22,089 nucleotides of DNA from assembly GCA_030549815.1 (NCBI GenBank), contig JAUQQQ010000011.1, positions 31,758-53,846 on the forward strand. Direction: 5' to 3'. The position numbers were made by a program, and so were the translations under genes. Source of the DNA: a bacterium. Its GTDB lineage: Bacteria; DRYD01. Below, piece after piece: positions 7,463-17,424 of this stretch (its first letter is position 1; each line of letters opens with the position of its first letter). The notes under the pieces are model-generated. The model searched no databases, was not told the DNA's origin, and worked only from the letters and a program-made list of their open reading frames with translations.

Positions 7463-8191
7463 TTAACATTTGGAGATTGCAAGTTCAGTATAAGGGAATT
7501 GTTCCCATATTTTACCATCAAGGATTCGTCCTGTCTTTTTTTTATTTTTTCCACCCCATTGTTTGAAGAAGAAGGGAATTTTTTTTTCTATACAGATATC
7601 TCTTATTTTTCTTACCCACTCTGCTTCTAAGGGTCTTGCACCAGGACCACTTTCGCCTCCAACTATAACCCAGTTAATCCCTGACAAATCGGGGCATACA
7701 GGGCCAAGCAAAGGTTCAAAAGATATAAACTTAATCCTTGCTTTTGATTGTTTTAGATATTCTATTCGCCATATATAATCTTGATTTTCAACTGATACCC
7801 CCATCCATATATTATCTGACCATCTTAAAAGATCATCTTTATCATATTTCAGAAGTATATGTGGCCTTTTGGTTAGAATCTGAAATATATGTTGCTTATT
7901 TTCGTTCATTACTTTGAAAACTTGCTGAATAAACTCAATAGGAACATTTTCGTGAAACAAATCACTCATAGAATTAACAAATATCAAGGATGGTTTTTTT
8001 ATGAAATAAGGTTTAGATAATTCTTGTGGATGCAGAGTAATTTTAAAACCATTTCTGTATTTATATAATCCCATTACTTTAAGACGCAAAGCAAACTTTT
8101 CTGCATAACAATTTTTACAACCTGGAGAAATTTTTGTGCAACCTGTTATTGGATTCCATGTGTATTTTGTCCATTCAATTTTGCTTGTCAT
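7463..8191 (-). CDS. DUF5131 (phage Gp37/Gp68-like) three-Cys-motif protein
   Basis: A 242-residue protein with the signature of this family: IEWTKYTWNPITGC at the start, then the three cysteines C18, C25 and C28 in TGCTKISPGCKNCYAE, which look like a metal or iron-sulfur site. Further motifs are FVNSMSDLFHE, QILTKRP, NIWMGVSVENQ, FISFEPLLGP and WVIVGGESGPGARP, then FFFKQWGG near the end. The set resembles a small radical-SAM-like barrel; the biochemical activity is not established to my knowledge. It follows tcmP by 12 bp and has a strong GAGAGGAGG site. DUF5131 and TcmP are known neighbours in phage and defence regions, and the pair here looks intact. Confidence 0.88.
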   Translation of the reverse strand: MTSKIEWTKYTWNPITGCTKISPGCKNCYAEKFALRLKVMGLYKYRNGFKITLHPQELSKPYFIKKPSLIFVNSMSDLFHENVPIEFIQQVFKVMNENKQHIFQILTKRPHILLKYDKDDLLRWSDNIWMGVSVENQDYIWRIEYLKQSKARIKFISFEPLLGPVCPDLSGINWVIVGGESGPGARPLEAEWVRKIRDICIEKKIPFFFKQWGGKNKKKTGRILDGKIWEQFPYTELAISKC

Positions 8192-8203
8192 TTTTTCCTC
8201 CTC

Positions 8204-9115
8204 TCAATTTTTTTTACCAATAATATAATTTGCTATTTTTAATGCTGTTTCATTATTTGAAGCGAAAATGAAATGATATATAACAGAATTTTTTGAATTT
8301 TTTAATTCTAAAGGTTTTTCAGAAACATATTTCCATATAGTTTTTAATCTTTCAACATAGAGTTGAGCAATTTTATTTATTGCGTCTGGATCTTTTGTCT
8401 TCTTATCTTTTTGTTTTCTAAATAAATTGCTGTTTGTTTCTTCCTTATAAAAATAATTCTCAATTTCTTCTTTTGTTATTCCGAAGAATGTTTCAATTTT
8501 TGCAGATTTTTTTAACTTTCCATTTTTATCAAGTAATCGGTTTACAGCCACACCTGTTGGTACCAAGATCCACATATCTATTCTAATTCTAATATCTTTC
8601 AGATATTCAATAGATTTCCAATTTATTTCCATACCGAATGGGTCCAACATTACAAGAGCAACACTACTCTTATTCTTCTTCATTTCTTGGGAAAAATCCT
8701 TTAACACCTCATTAACATCTCCATGAATGAATTTGCAATTTTCAAATTTTTCAGGAAATTTTTCTTTGACATATTTTTCAAGCTGTTTTATATTTTTTTT
8801 AACTACATCTACAAAATAATGAATATCAAATCCAGGTTTTAATTTCAGAACTCTTTCAGGAGAACCTTCATAAACTTTTGCTTCTTCTGGAGTTGAAGTA
8901 AAATTTGGGAACAAAAGTTGAACATACTTTATTTCTTCCTCACTTTTATCATATTTTCCTCTACCGGCAAATCCATCGAAGTAGATTATCTGTGATGGCC
9001 AGCTCTTATATTTCTCTCTCTGACGATGCATTATTTTAAGATAAGCTCTTACATATTTTTCAAAGGCTTCAAGCTTTTCCTCTGTCCATTTTCCTCCCCA
9101 ATCTTTTTTTATCAT
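8204..9115 (-). CDS. tcmP: Three-Cys-motif partner protein TcmP
   Basis: About 303 residues with the hallmarks of TcmP: an N-terminal WGGKWTEEKLEAFEKYVRAY, the glycine-rich loop IIYFDGFAGRGKY of a Rossmann methyltransferase-like fold, FIHGDVNEVL, and ALVMLDPFGMEINW as the motif IV equivalent. The family is defined by sitting beside proteins with a CxxxxxxCxxC motif, and the next gene is exactly such a protein. The substrate is unknown. Start choice: AAGGAG at 9125-9130 lies 9 bp from ATG 9115 but only 3 bp from an in-frame GTG at 9121, so 9115 is preferred; the GTG start would overlap the upstream stop by 3 bp. It is tightly linked to the nuclease-methylase gene before it and probably co-transcribed. 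Confidence 0.88.
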   Translation of the reverse strand: MIKKDWGGKWTEEKLEAFEKYVRAYLKIMHRQREKYKSWPSQIIYFDGFAGRGKYDKSEEEIKYVQLLFPNFTSTPEEAKVYEGSPERVLKLKPGFDIHYFVDVVKKNIKQLEKYVKEKFPEKFENCKFIHGDVNEVLKDFSQEMKKNKSSVALVMLDPFGMEINWKSIEYLKDIRIRIDMWILVPTGVAVNRLLDKNGKLKKSAKIETFFGITKEEIENYFYKEETNSNLFRKQKDKKTKDPDAINKIAQLYVERLKTIWKYVSEKPLELKNSKNSVIYHFIFASNNETALKIANYIIGKKN

Positions 9116-9117
9116 AT

Positions 9118-12100
9118 TCACACACTCCTTGCTTTTTCTAATCTGTTTTTGACTAATTCAGCGACTGCCCAATATACTTCTTTTCTCTCTTCCTCAGTTA
9201 AACCAAGTGCATCAAACACAATATCATCAAGCGCTTTCCTGTCAGGCAATGGATTTGGCTCCTGCAAACGAATGGGCTTTGAGGGATCAAAACCAAGCTC
9301 AATGAAAATTGATTGGGGTGCATAATCACTAAAAAGTGAAATTTTATTCATTATATTCCTTATTTCTTCTTCTGTTAAATTTTCTGGATTAATTACAATC
9401 AATGGTTTCATTTCTGGAGCATAAGTCTGTAAAGCACCTTATCCTAATCCTGTTCTTCCATATATTTCCACCATTAAAAAATTTATAGATGTATTTAAAA
9501 TAAAGGCCAATACAGAAGCATGTTTTTTAAGAATTAAATAATAATATACATGGTCTGTTAATATATGATCTTTATTCCAAGGAAAGAGGTATCTTTCATT
9601 AAAAAATTGATTAAATAAAATATCAGCATTAGGTAATTTGGGTAGAATATACCATTTTTCTCTTCCTCTGCATGTTGGTCTTTTTTGAAATTCTTGTTTT
9701 TCTCCCCATTCAATATATTTTAATGCATTTGTTTCTCTTAGTTTTGATTTTTCTTCGTGGCACATAAAAACGAGATGGTTTAAGTCTTCAAGCCGAACTA
9801 TGATAGTTTTCAATTCTCTTGGGCTTTTTATCACTGGTTTTAAGAATTTTGCTTCAATCTCACCTTCCCATCCTGCACCATTTCTTACAGGAATTAAAGC
9901 ATAAGGGTCTTTTTCAGAAATTTCAACAACCTCTTTAACAGTCATCCCTATTGGTTTTAAATAAAAGAATTCATTCGCTCCTGTTGTAAATCCTCTTCTT
10001 ACTTCAGCAATGTCTCCTAATCTTACGAGTTTATCTTTCCCTTTTTCTAAAATTTTAAAATATATTTCGGGGGCACGGAGATACTTCCCACCCCACTTGT
10101 TGCCTATGTATTTTTTGAATTCCAAATTTTTATAAAGCTCTTTTTCCTCATCATCAACTTCAACCCCTTCAAGTAAGAGTTCATCTTTGGTTTTTGGAAA
10201 AATTCTGAAATCTTCATCGTCAAAAATTGGTTTGTTCGCTTTCGCTATTCTTTTTAAAACATCTGGTTTCATCACATCTTCAAACGTTTTTTTGAAAGCT
10301 ACAAATTTAATTGTGAAGTTTTCAGGTTTATTTTCAGGTCTTTTTATTAAAACTATTACTGTATTTACATCTGCTTGTTTGAATGAGCGCTTTTTGAGGT
10401 TATCAATAATCATAATTGGTTCCATATTTTTGAGCAAAAACTCCTGAAGCCCAGCACCATATCCCACATCAAGCCAAGAATTTGAATTTATAAAACAAAA
10501 AATTCCACCAGGACGAAGCAAAGATAAAGATTGATAGTAAAAATAAACATAAAGATCACTTCTTTTATCTATTACATTTATTCCCCATAAGTTTTTAACT
10601 TTTTGAAGAAGTTTTTCTTTGTATTCTTTTTTGATTTCTCTCCATTTATCATCATCGTAATCGTTTTTATTAAGAAGAGGAGGAGCTATCATCTCCTGTC
10701 TTACATAGGGCGGGTTCCCTATAACTATGTCAAAACCACCTTTTAATGAAAAAACCTCAATAAAGTCAATCTCCCACAAAAAGAAATCTTTTGCTTTGTT
10801 TTTTTCAATCGCTAAAAGAGTGTTTTCATATCTTTTAATATCGTTCTCTAAATTTTTTTTCTCGTTTAGTAGTTTTTCTATTTTACTTTCTGTTTTTTGA
10901 TCCTTTTTGTCCCAAAGATATCCTTGTCCTTCGATCATTTTTATATCTTGTTCTATTTGCTCTATTTCTTTTTTCTTCTTTTCTATTTTGTCAAAAATTA
11001 TCTCTTTGAATATTTCTTTTTCGAATTGTTCAATTTCTTTTAATTCTTTTAAGTCTGCGCTTCGTGTTCCCGAGAAAAACTTAAATTTTCGATCTATAAG
11101 TTCGTTTATCTTTTCTCTGATATTTTTAGGGAGGATTAACATTTCATTTCTCAAATCAATGGGAACATCTGCAATTTCTTGGATAAGTGAGTCACCTTGA
11201 CGGATTTTGAAAGAAAGGTTTGGTAATAAGGGGTTTTTATAAATGTTCATTTCTTTTTCATCTGTTTCAATTATAAGAGAAAGCCATAGCCTTAGTTCTC
11301 CAACCATAACGGCCCAATCTTTAACATCAACCCCATACAGACTATTGAGAATTATTTTTTCTTTTAAAGCAAAAAGGTTTTCTTCTTTGTTTTCAAGTTT
11401 TCTTGATATTTCTAAATGAAGTTGAACCAAAACATTCATCATTCCCACGAGGAAGGAAGCAGAGCCTACTGCAGGGTCAAGAATTTTTACATCATCTAGA
11501 AATTTCTTTATGCTTTTTAATTCATTTTCCTCAAAAACATTAACGCCTTCCTGAGGATTAAATACGAAATCAATGAGTTTTTCTTCTGCTAAATTTGTTT
11601 TTGATTTCAAATAATTTACAAGAGATAAGCGACACATAAGATCGATTTCAATTCTTGGAGTATAGAATACTCCTGCTTCCCCACGTTCTTCCTCATTTAT
11701 AAGAGATTCATAAACTTTTCCAATCATTTCAGGGTCAACTGCAACTTCGACATCAAGCTGAGTAGATTCATCAATAGTAAAGTTGTAAATTTCCAGAAAA
11801 CCTTTCCTTAAATCTTTATTGTCTGGTTCAAAGAGCCATTCAAAAACTTCATCCGGCACATCAAAACCAATTTCATCAAGCTCTGTCTTAGAAAATAAAC
11901 CACCGTTTAAGAAAGGCATTATGCGAAATGATTCTTGTATATCATCTGGTAATTCTTTGCTTATAAAATTCGATTTCTTATTAAAAGCTCCAAAGAAAAG
12001 AGAAGAAAGCCAATCTGAATAGAATTTATTGATCTTTTGTGTTCTTTCCTTCCATTCTTTATATTTCAGCCACAGGTTTTTCATATAATTTTTATCTTGC

Positions 12101-12858
12101 TGATAATCTTTCCATTTAAGCCAACCCTTTCTTTGCAGGAAATAAAGAAACATAATCCTTGATAGTAAAAGTTGAGCAAATGAATGTTTTTTATCATATG
12201 GTTTTGTTTTATCAAGGGATGGGATAATGATATTATAAACGGCATGTTTATATGCAGAAAAGAATTCATTTGTTACAACTTCTACATCAAACGCTTTTTC
12301 TAAATCTTCAAGGGTGGGTTTTTGTCTATCGTTTTCAAGTATATGAATAAATCTTGATTGAGCGGTATGACTTTTTTCGTTTTTACCAACAAGAAAGGAT
12401 CATCTCTTTGCTGGAGTGAATTCTTCTTTAACTTTCAATTTTCCAGAAGGGGTTTTTTCAAAACGATAATCTATTTTGACTAAGGAAAATCGCCAATCTT
12501 CATTATCTGGGGACACGAAAGCGACGATAGCAGCATCCTTTGGTTCTCCACTTATACTTTCCTTCAAATACCATGCAATTAAATTTCTTTGAGTTGTTCT
12601 TGCTTGCTCAAGTGACGATCCTTTTTTGAGATTGACAATTAAAAGATCAATCTCTTTATCTTCGTAAGTATATTTACCAATCCTTTCTAATGAACTTACG
12701 TAGTTTTCAAATGCAGCAGGTATATAATTGCCTTGATATACAAATGATTTATCTTCATAGGATTTTAGGAGATTTTTGAGAAAAATTATGAACCTGTTCT
12801 TATCAAAAGGATTTTCAAATGTTTCAATTATAAGTTTCTTTGCCTGTTCTCTGTTCAT
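9118..12858 (-). pseudogene. Type IIG-like (Eco57I-family) nuclease-methylase with two in-frame stops
   Basis: One frame of 1247 codons from ATG 12858 (ACGGGGGAAAT upstream) to TGA 9118-9120, broken only by TGA at 12400-12402 (codon 153) and TAA at 9439-9441 (codon 1140). Residues 1-150 look like the N-terminal nuclease part (EDKEIDLLIVNLKKGSSLEQ, then ARTTQRNLIAWYL). Next come FLVGKNEKSHTAQSRF, the helical FAQLLLSRIMFLYFLQRKGW, the N6-adenine methylase SAM loop DPAVGSASF (D461), the catalytic NPPY (715-718), a target-recognition region, and a C-terminal tail after GRTGLG. Family members read through both break points (TPAKR-[Y]-SFLVG and GRTGLG-[E]-GALQ), so the stops look like point mutations. 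The helicase gene ends 26 bp upstream. Type IIG enzymes combine cutting and protective adenine methylation; with the helicase this would be a restriction-type defence. Readthrough, or separate pieces acting together, are alternatives. Confidence 0.75.
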
Positions 12859-12884
12859 TTTATTTCCCCCGTAATTTTTTCAAT

Positions 12885-15800
12885 TTAGCTTAAATAGAGT
12901 GATAGTATAACTTCTCCTTTTCCTGTTGTTTGTGTGTAGTTTTCTGAATAGTGGCTTTCAAGAAATGAGGGAGAAATCTCTTGTTGTAAAATGCCGATTA
13001 CCTTTGATGGGTTTTGCATTTCAGTATTTAATTCTTTAATTTTCTTTAAAATTTTTTGGACGGTTTTTTTGGGTAAAGCTCCTTCCTTAAGCTTTGTTAT
13101 AACTTTTTTTAGATAGTTTTGCAGGTCTTCTGTTAATTGCTTGCTGTTTTGTTGTGTTGCTTTTAAAATTTTTAAAAGCTCTGTTGTATTATCTGAACCC
13201 CTATGATTATAAACAATTTCTTCATTAGTTGCATCAGAAAAAGCAATTTTATTCTTATCAAGTAGTTCGTAATAATCTTCAAAGGGTAATTTAGCTCTTT
13301 TTGTATCTTGGGAACTTTCGAGGATTTTTACTGCAGTTAAAAAGTCAAGCTCAATCGTTTTATTCTTGTCTGATATAAAGAATTTCATCAATTTACCTTT
13401 CCTGAAAAATGTCAAAAGAGAATTTTGGATGGGAATATCTAAGTTAATATCTATTAAGTTAATATCTGTGCTATATTTTGCTGAGCGAGCTTTTTTAGGA
13501 AGCCGCTTTATCTTTTCAAAAAGTTCAGGATTTTTGTCACGTATATCTTCAATAATTCTCAGATATTTTAACTCACTTTCTTCTTCCTCATCTTCTGTAA
13601 TAGTTTTTGTTGAAAGTAGTTTGTCAAATAATTCGTGAGAAGATACTGGTTCACCTTCGGTAAGTATAGCGGAGTCGTTTCCAAGCAAAGTTAAAAATGC
13701 CTCTACTTTAGAACGTGCGATCTTTGTAAGCTCAATTTCAGAATCTGCTTGTTTTGTCGGGAAAAAATTAAATGTATAAATTTTATCAAAGGGTGTATCA
13801 ATTCTATTTACTCTACCTACTCTTTGCATAAGTCTTGTTGGATTCCATGGTATATCGTAGTTAATCACAATGTTTGATCTGTGAAGGTTTACACCTTCTG
13901 AGAGGACTTCAGTTGATACAAGTATCCTGTATTCATCTTTTTTGTTTCGGGCTTTTGCATCAAAATTTTCTATTATTTTGGTCCTTATATCTTCCGGAGA
14001 ACTACCATGAAACAAAAGAGTAATCTCACCAAATTCTTTATTTATATTTTCTTTCAAATACTCAGCGGTCTCTTTTGATTCAGTAAAGATAATTATTTTT
14101 TTGTTTTTAAGTAAGGGATTGTTTTTTAAGTTATCGATTAATGTTTCGAGTTTTGGATCCCTTTTTACAGATTCCCACATAGTTTTTATTTGTTTTAAAA
14201 TTTTAAGGTCATTTTCAAGATCATGTTTTAGATCTTTGCTAAATTCTTCGCTACTATATTTTTTGGCTTTACCTTCTTCGATAAGTTTTTGAATTGCTTC
14301 ATCATCTCCTTGCTCTAAAAGCTCAAAAATTTTGTTTGGGTATCCTCTGATTATATACACACTTCCCTTTTCATATTCTTGAATAAATCTTTCGTAGGAA
14401 TAAATGAATCTTTCGATGCTTTTTCTGAATGCATAAAAGCTACTTTCAAGACGTTTAACAAGAAGCACTTTCATAAATCTACCCATATTTCTTTGTGATT
14501 GTTCTTCAAGGTTAGTGATTCCTTTTTTTAGATAGAGTAATGGCATATAGCGAGTATACTTAAATTCTTTAGTTAGTAAGGTGATTGTATCCATGAAAAT
14601 TTCATCTTCGATGTTATTTAGTTGGTAATAGAGAGGTTTTGGGTTTTCTACTTCTGGAGATTTGATATTATTTTTCTTTAAATCTTCGGCGAAATATTTT
14701 TCAATTTCAGTCCTTGTTCTCCTAACCATTAAGTATTTTAAAATTTTATTACGAATTTCTTTAGCATTATTCTTTGTTATTTCAAGGAATTTTTGGTAAT
14801 CTTTATCTTGCTTGATAGTGTTTAGTTTTGTTTCAAGTTTTAAGAAGAAATCTTCGAGATTTCTGACACCTGGTATAGTGCTTTTTGTTGGATTTTGGAA
14901 AAGTTTAATCAGGGAAAGAATATCTTTGGGGGAGTTATTGTAAGGAGTTGCTGAAACTAAGATAACTCTTTTTCCACGGCAAATTTCAGCAATCTTTTCA
15001 TAACTAATAGTTGTTTCTGTTCTAAAACGATGAGCTTCATCTATGATGATATTTTTAAACTCTCTTTGTTTTGTTTTTTCTCTTGCTTCATCGAGTTTTC
15101 CAATCGATACGAATTCAGCTGGGATATGGAAATCGTAAAAAATGTTGGGCCAGGAGCCAGGATTCTTTTCATCAAGAAGTGCAGGGGGAGCTATCACAAG
15201 AGTTCTACCATCAAGTTGAGCTGCAAGCATAGCGGCAATGTAAGTTTTCCCAAGCCCCACTACATCAGAAATAAAAACACCACCATATTCCTCTAATATT
15301 TTCTTTGCATTTAAAACTGCTTGCTTTTGATATTCAAAACTTTTGAAATCGGCAGGCAAGTATCTTGTGAAAATCTCATCTGTTTGTGATAATTCATCCT
15401 TAAAATACTCATATAAAAATTTAAGATAAAGTTCATAGGGGGTAATATTTTGATTGAGCCAAGTTTTTTCATTTAAAGTCTCTACAAAATTTTCGGATAC
15501 ATCGACTGATTCTTCCCATAATTCTTCAAATTTTTGTTTTGCAAATTCATAATCGGCACGGTTTTTTAACTCAACATTAAATTCGAGGTTATCAACGAGG
15601 CCTGATTGAGTAAAATTACTTGAGCCAGTAATAACTCTTCCTACATCCCGATCGCCTTCTTTGAATGTCATTATGTATAATTTTGCGTGAATATTTCCAA
15701 ATGGATAAGCTCTTATTTGTAGTTTCCCGGCCCTTATCCATTCAATAAACTTTTTTACTCCCTCTTCAACACTTTGATTATCTTCTGATTCTTCCATTTC

Positions 15801-16094
15801 ATTTTCTATTTCAGATTCAACTATTTGTTTTATTTCTGAATGAGAAGGGGGTGAATTTTCTGTGCTTTTTCTTATTAAATTGTAGGTTTCTTTATTTGTG
15901 CCAATTCCAATAAGAATTCTTATTTTTTCAGTTTTTTCAAGTGATTTATATATTGCATGAAACCCACTTATATAAAAATAAGCGACTAAGCAATCAAAAA
16001 ATTTGCAATCTTTTATAAGTTGTTCAAATCTATCTTTTAGAGTTTGACCTGGTTCATTGGAAATAAAAGTTAAATCTAAAGGTGGCTTTACCAT
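12885..16094 (-). CDS. PLD-domain SNF2/DEAD-like helicase of a restriction or defence system
   Basis: An intact 1069-residue protein. Residues 1-200 form a phospholipase D-like nuclease domain with a single HxK motif (H136 in NIHAKLYIM) and GSSNFTQSG (157-165), so it would have to dimerise to form a PLD active site. Residues ~240-780 form a superfamily 2 helicase: Q-like FEYQKQAV, Walker A DVVGLGKTY (277-285), DEAH (352-355), VSATPYNNS (380-388), then the second RecA lobe with IIIFTESKETAEYL, VLSEGVNLH and the arginine-finger motif QRVGRVNRID. The last ~270 residues are charged helices with no family I recognise. It is the first intact gene of the minus-strand block and feeds directly into the nuclease-methylase. 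By analogy with other helicase-methylase pairs it would be the ATP-driven DNA-translocating or scanning subunit; that is inference. Confidence 0.87.
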   Translation of the reverse strand: MVKPPLDLTFISNEPGQTLKDRFEQLIKDCKFFDCLVAYFYISGFHAIYKSLEKTEKIRILIGIGTNKETYNLIRKSTENSPPSHSEIKQIVESEIENEMEESEDNQSVEEGVKKFIEWIRAGKLQIRAYPFGNIHAKLYIMTFKEGDRDVGRVITGSSNFTQSGLVDNLEFNVELKNRADYEFAKQKFEELWEESVDVSENFVETLNEKTWLNQNITPYELYLKFLYEYFKDELSQTDEIFTRYLPADFKSFEYQKQAVLNAKKILEEYGGVFISDVVGLGKTYIAAMLAAQLDGRTLVIAPPALLDEKNPGSWPNIFYDFHIPAEFVSIGKLDEAREKTKQREFKNIIIDEAHRFRTETTISYEKIAEICRGKRVILVSATPYNNSPKDILSLIKLFQNPTKSTIPGVRNLEDFFLKLETKLNTIKQDKDYQKFLEITKNNAKEIRNKILKYLMVRRTRTEIEKYFAEDLKKNNIKSPEVENPKPLYYQLNNIEDEIFMDTITLLTKEFKYTRYMPLLYLKKGITNLEEQSQRNMGRFMKVLLVKRLESSFYAFRKSIERFIYSYERFIQEYEKGSVYIIRGYPNKIFELLEQGDDEAIQKLIEEGKAKKYSSEEFSKDLKHDLENDLKILKQIKTMWESVKRDPKLETLIDNLKNNPLLKNKKIIIFTESKETAEYLKENINKEFGEITLLFHGSSPEDIRTKIIENFDAKARNKKDEYRILVSTEVLSEGVNLHRSNIVINYDIPWNPTRLMQRVGRVNRIDTPFDKIYTFNFFPTKQADSEIELTKIARSKVEAFLTLLGNDSAILTEGEPVSSHELFDKLLSTKTITEDEEEESELKYLRIIEDIRDKNPELFEKIKRLPKKARSAKYSTDINLIDINLDIPIQNSLLTFFRKGKLMKFFISDKNKTIELDFLTAVKILESSQDTKRAKLPFEDYYELLDKNKIAFSDATNEEIVYNHRGSDNTTELLKILKATQQNSKQLTEDLQNYLKKVITKLKEGALPKKTVQKILKKIKELNTEMQNPSKVIGILQQEISPSFLESHYSENYTQTTGKGEVILSLYLS

Positions 16095-16164
16095 TTTCTA
16101 CAGTAATTTGTTTTTTGTTATAATTCTCGAAAATGTTGATAATATCCTTTCTTTTATAAACTCT

Positions 16165-16246
16165 GGACAATTTTTGTGTAATTGATGTAAAAAATGTGCA
16201 ATTTTTGTGCAATTAATGTGCAAAATGTGCAATTAATGTGCAATTT
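16165..16246. repeat. 11/20-bp alternating repeat array (31-bp superperiod)
   Basis: On the minus strand the word ATTGCACA (or ATTACACA, ATTGTCC) begins units of 11, 20, 11, 20 and 11 bp in strict alternation, giving a 31-bp period of a little over two full copies. It lies between the broken AlbA_2 gene and the helicase start at 16094, so it could serve as operator sites for the helicase operon, or be an extension of the repeats behind the AlbA_2 gene, which show the same 31-bp step. Confidence 0.75.
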
Positions 16247-16287
16247 CATAGAGGGATTTTACTTATAAATTCTATAAATTTTCCTAA

Positions 16288-16346
16288 TCATTACCTTTTC
16301 ATTACTTTCATTACCCAATCATTACCTTTCTATTACTTTCATTACA
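16288..16346. repeat. 31-bp tandem duplication across the stop codon of the AlbA_2 gene
   Basis: On the minus strand GTAATGAAAGTAATAGAAAG plus GTAATGATTGG (31 bp) is followed by an almost identical copy. Within each unit GTAATG recurs about every 10 bp. The first copy encodes the last residues of the protein (VMKVIER and the stop), the second lies just beyond. The protein end is therefore itself made of the repeat. Confidence 0.75.
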
Positions 16347-17424
16347 TAGTAGGTATTTTTACCTTTTCCTTCCTCTTTTAAAAAGCCTTTACTGATCAAA
16401 TCTGAAAGTTCAAAAAAAGCAGTTTTATTTGAAACTAAATTTATCTCTCTATATTCCTTATTAGTAATTTTTCCTCTCTCTTTTACATACATAATAGCCT
16501 TAATTTGCCTTTCATTCAATCCCATTTTCTTTAGATTTTCTTCTGTGTAGATATTTATCAGCATAGAAAAACACGTTAGCAAGCAAGGGATTGCGAAGTT
16601 TTGAAGGGTGCTCATGTTTCAACATTTCAATTGTAATCTCTGGAGGTAAGGTCCCCGGGTTCATAATAACTAATTTATCATCATACACGCGGATTTGTAT
16701 CTCAGAAGTGCTTAAATAGTCTCTATGAATTAAGGCGTTAATAATAGCTTCTCTAAGAGCTTCATAAGGATATTCAAGTATCTCCTTTCTATGAATCCCT
16801 TCGAAAATTGTCTTGCTTATAAGGTATTTTGTTCTTAATATATCCAGAGATTTTTCTAATTGCTCAAATAAATTCCCTTCGACTATATCAGTGGATATTA
16901 TGTCTGTTAAAGATTTAAATCTGCCAATTTTTATTTTTGCTTGTATGTAAAATTTTTGTGGATTTTTAGAAAAAAGGAGTATGCCTGCCTTTGTGATTTT
17001 TCCTTCCTTTATTAAATTAAGCTTTTCTAAAATGGTATTCCAGTAAACCATCCCATGTTTGCCCTGTTTTTTGAAGGAGAAAAGTTATTAGCTCTTGTCC
17101 TTCCAGTGTTTGGGTGGTGCTACCAGAACGGATATAAAACTTTCCATTGTAAGAAATAGGAAAGCTTGAAGGATTAACTTTTATTTCAATAACTGGCTTG
17201 TCCTTCATTTTTATCAGATTTATTTCAGGCAAAATTCCAAGCTTATTTTTTATTTTATTCGGTAGAATTTTAAGCAACTTTTTGTGATCTTCCAGCCCTA
17301 TTATATTGCCTTTATCGTTTATCCCTATAATTAGCTTTCCTCCTTTTGAATTTGCAAATGCTGAGATAGTAGCTAAATATTCATCCTGCCAGCTTTGTTT
17401 ATATTCAATCTCTTGGTCTTCCAT
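16322..17424 (-). pseudogene. AlbA_2 (Schlafen/RecG-like) putative transcriptional regulator, broken by two deletions
   Basis: Three overlapping frames make one family protein. 17424-17017 is the AlbA_2 domain (EYKQSWQDEYLATISAFANS, KGGKLIIGI, FYIRSGSTTQ, WDGL). 17051-16512 is the middle part (KITKAGILLFSKNPQKF, EALREAIINALIHRDYL, IRVYDDKLVIMNPG, HPSKLRNPLLANVFFYA). The third frame ends at 16322 and is the winged helix (LNERQIKAIMYVKERGKITN, then KNTYYVMKVIER). Family members have roughly 60 residues between WDGL and the LEKLNLI segment, and roughly 80 between FFYA and the winged helix; both blocks are missing here and the frame changes at each junction (near 17017-17051 and near 16550-16565). 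The intact protein would be a DNA-binding regulator of about 480 residues. It precedes the helicase-methylase operon, which it may once have controlled. Confidence 0.75.

Noticed and set aside
12081-12269. Short minus-strand ORF overlapping the methylase gene
   Set aside because: It lies in another frame inside the continuous nuclease-methylase frame and shows no ribosome site or family motif.
6089-12402. A reassigned stop codon as the reason for the internal stops
   Set aside because: The three internal stops are TAA, TGA and TAA, and intact neighbours end normally with both TAA and TGA, so no single reassigned codon explains them.
15030-15296. Plus-strand ORF opposite the helicase
   Set aside because: It is antisense to the helicase ATP-binding region and its protein has no recognisable features; it is a shadow frame.
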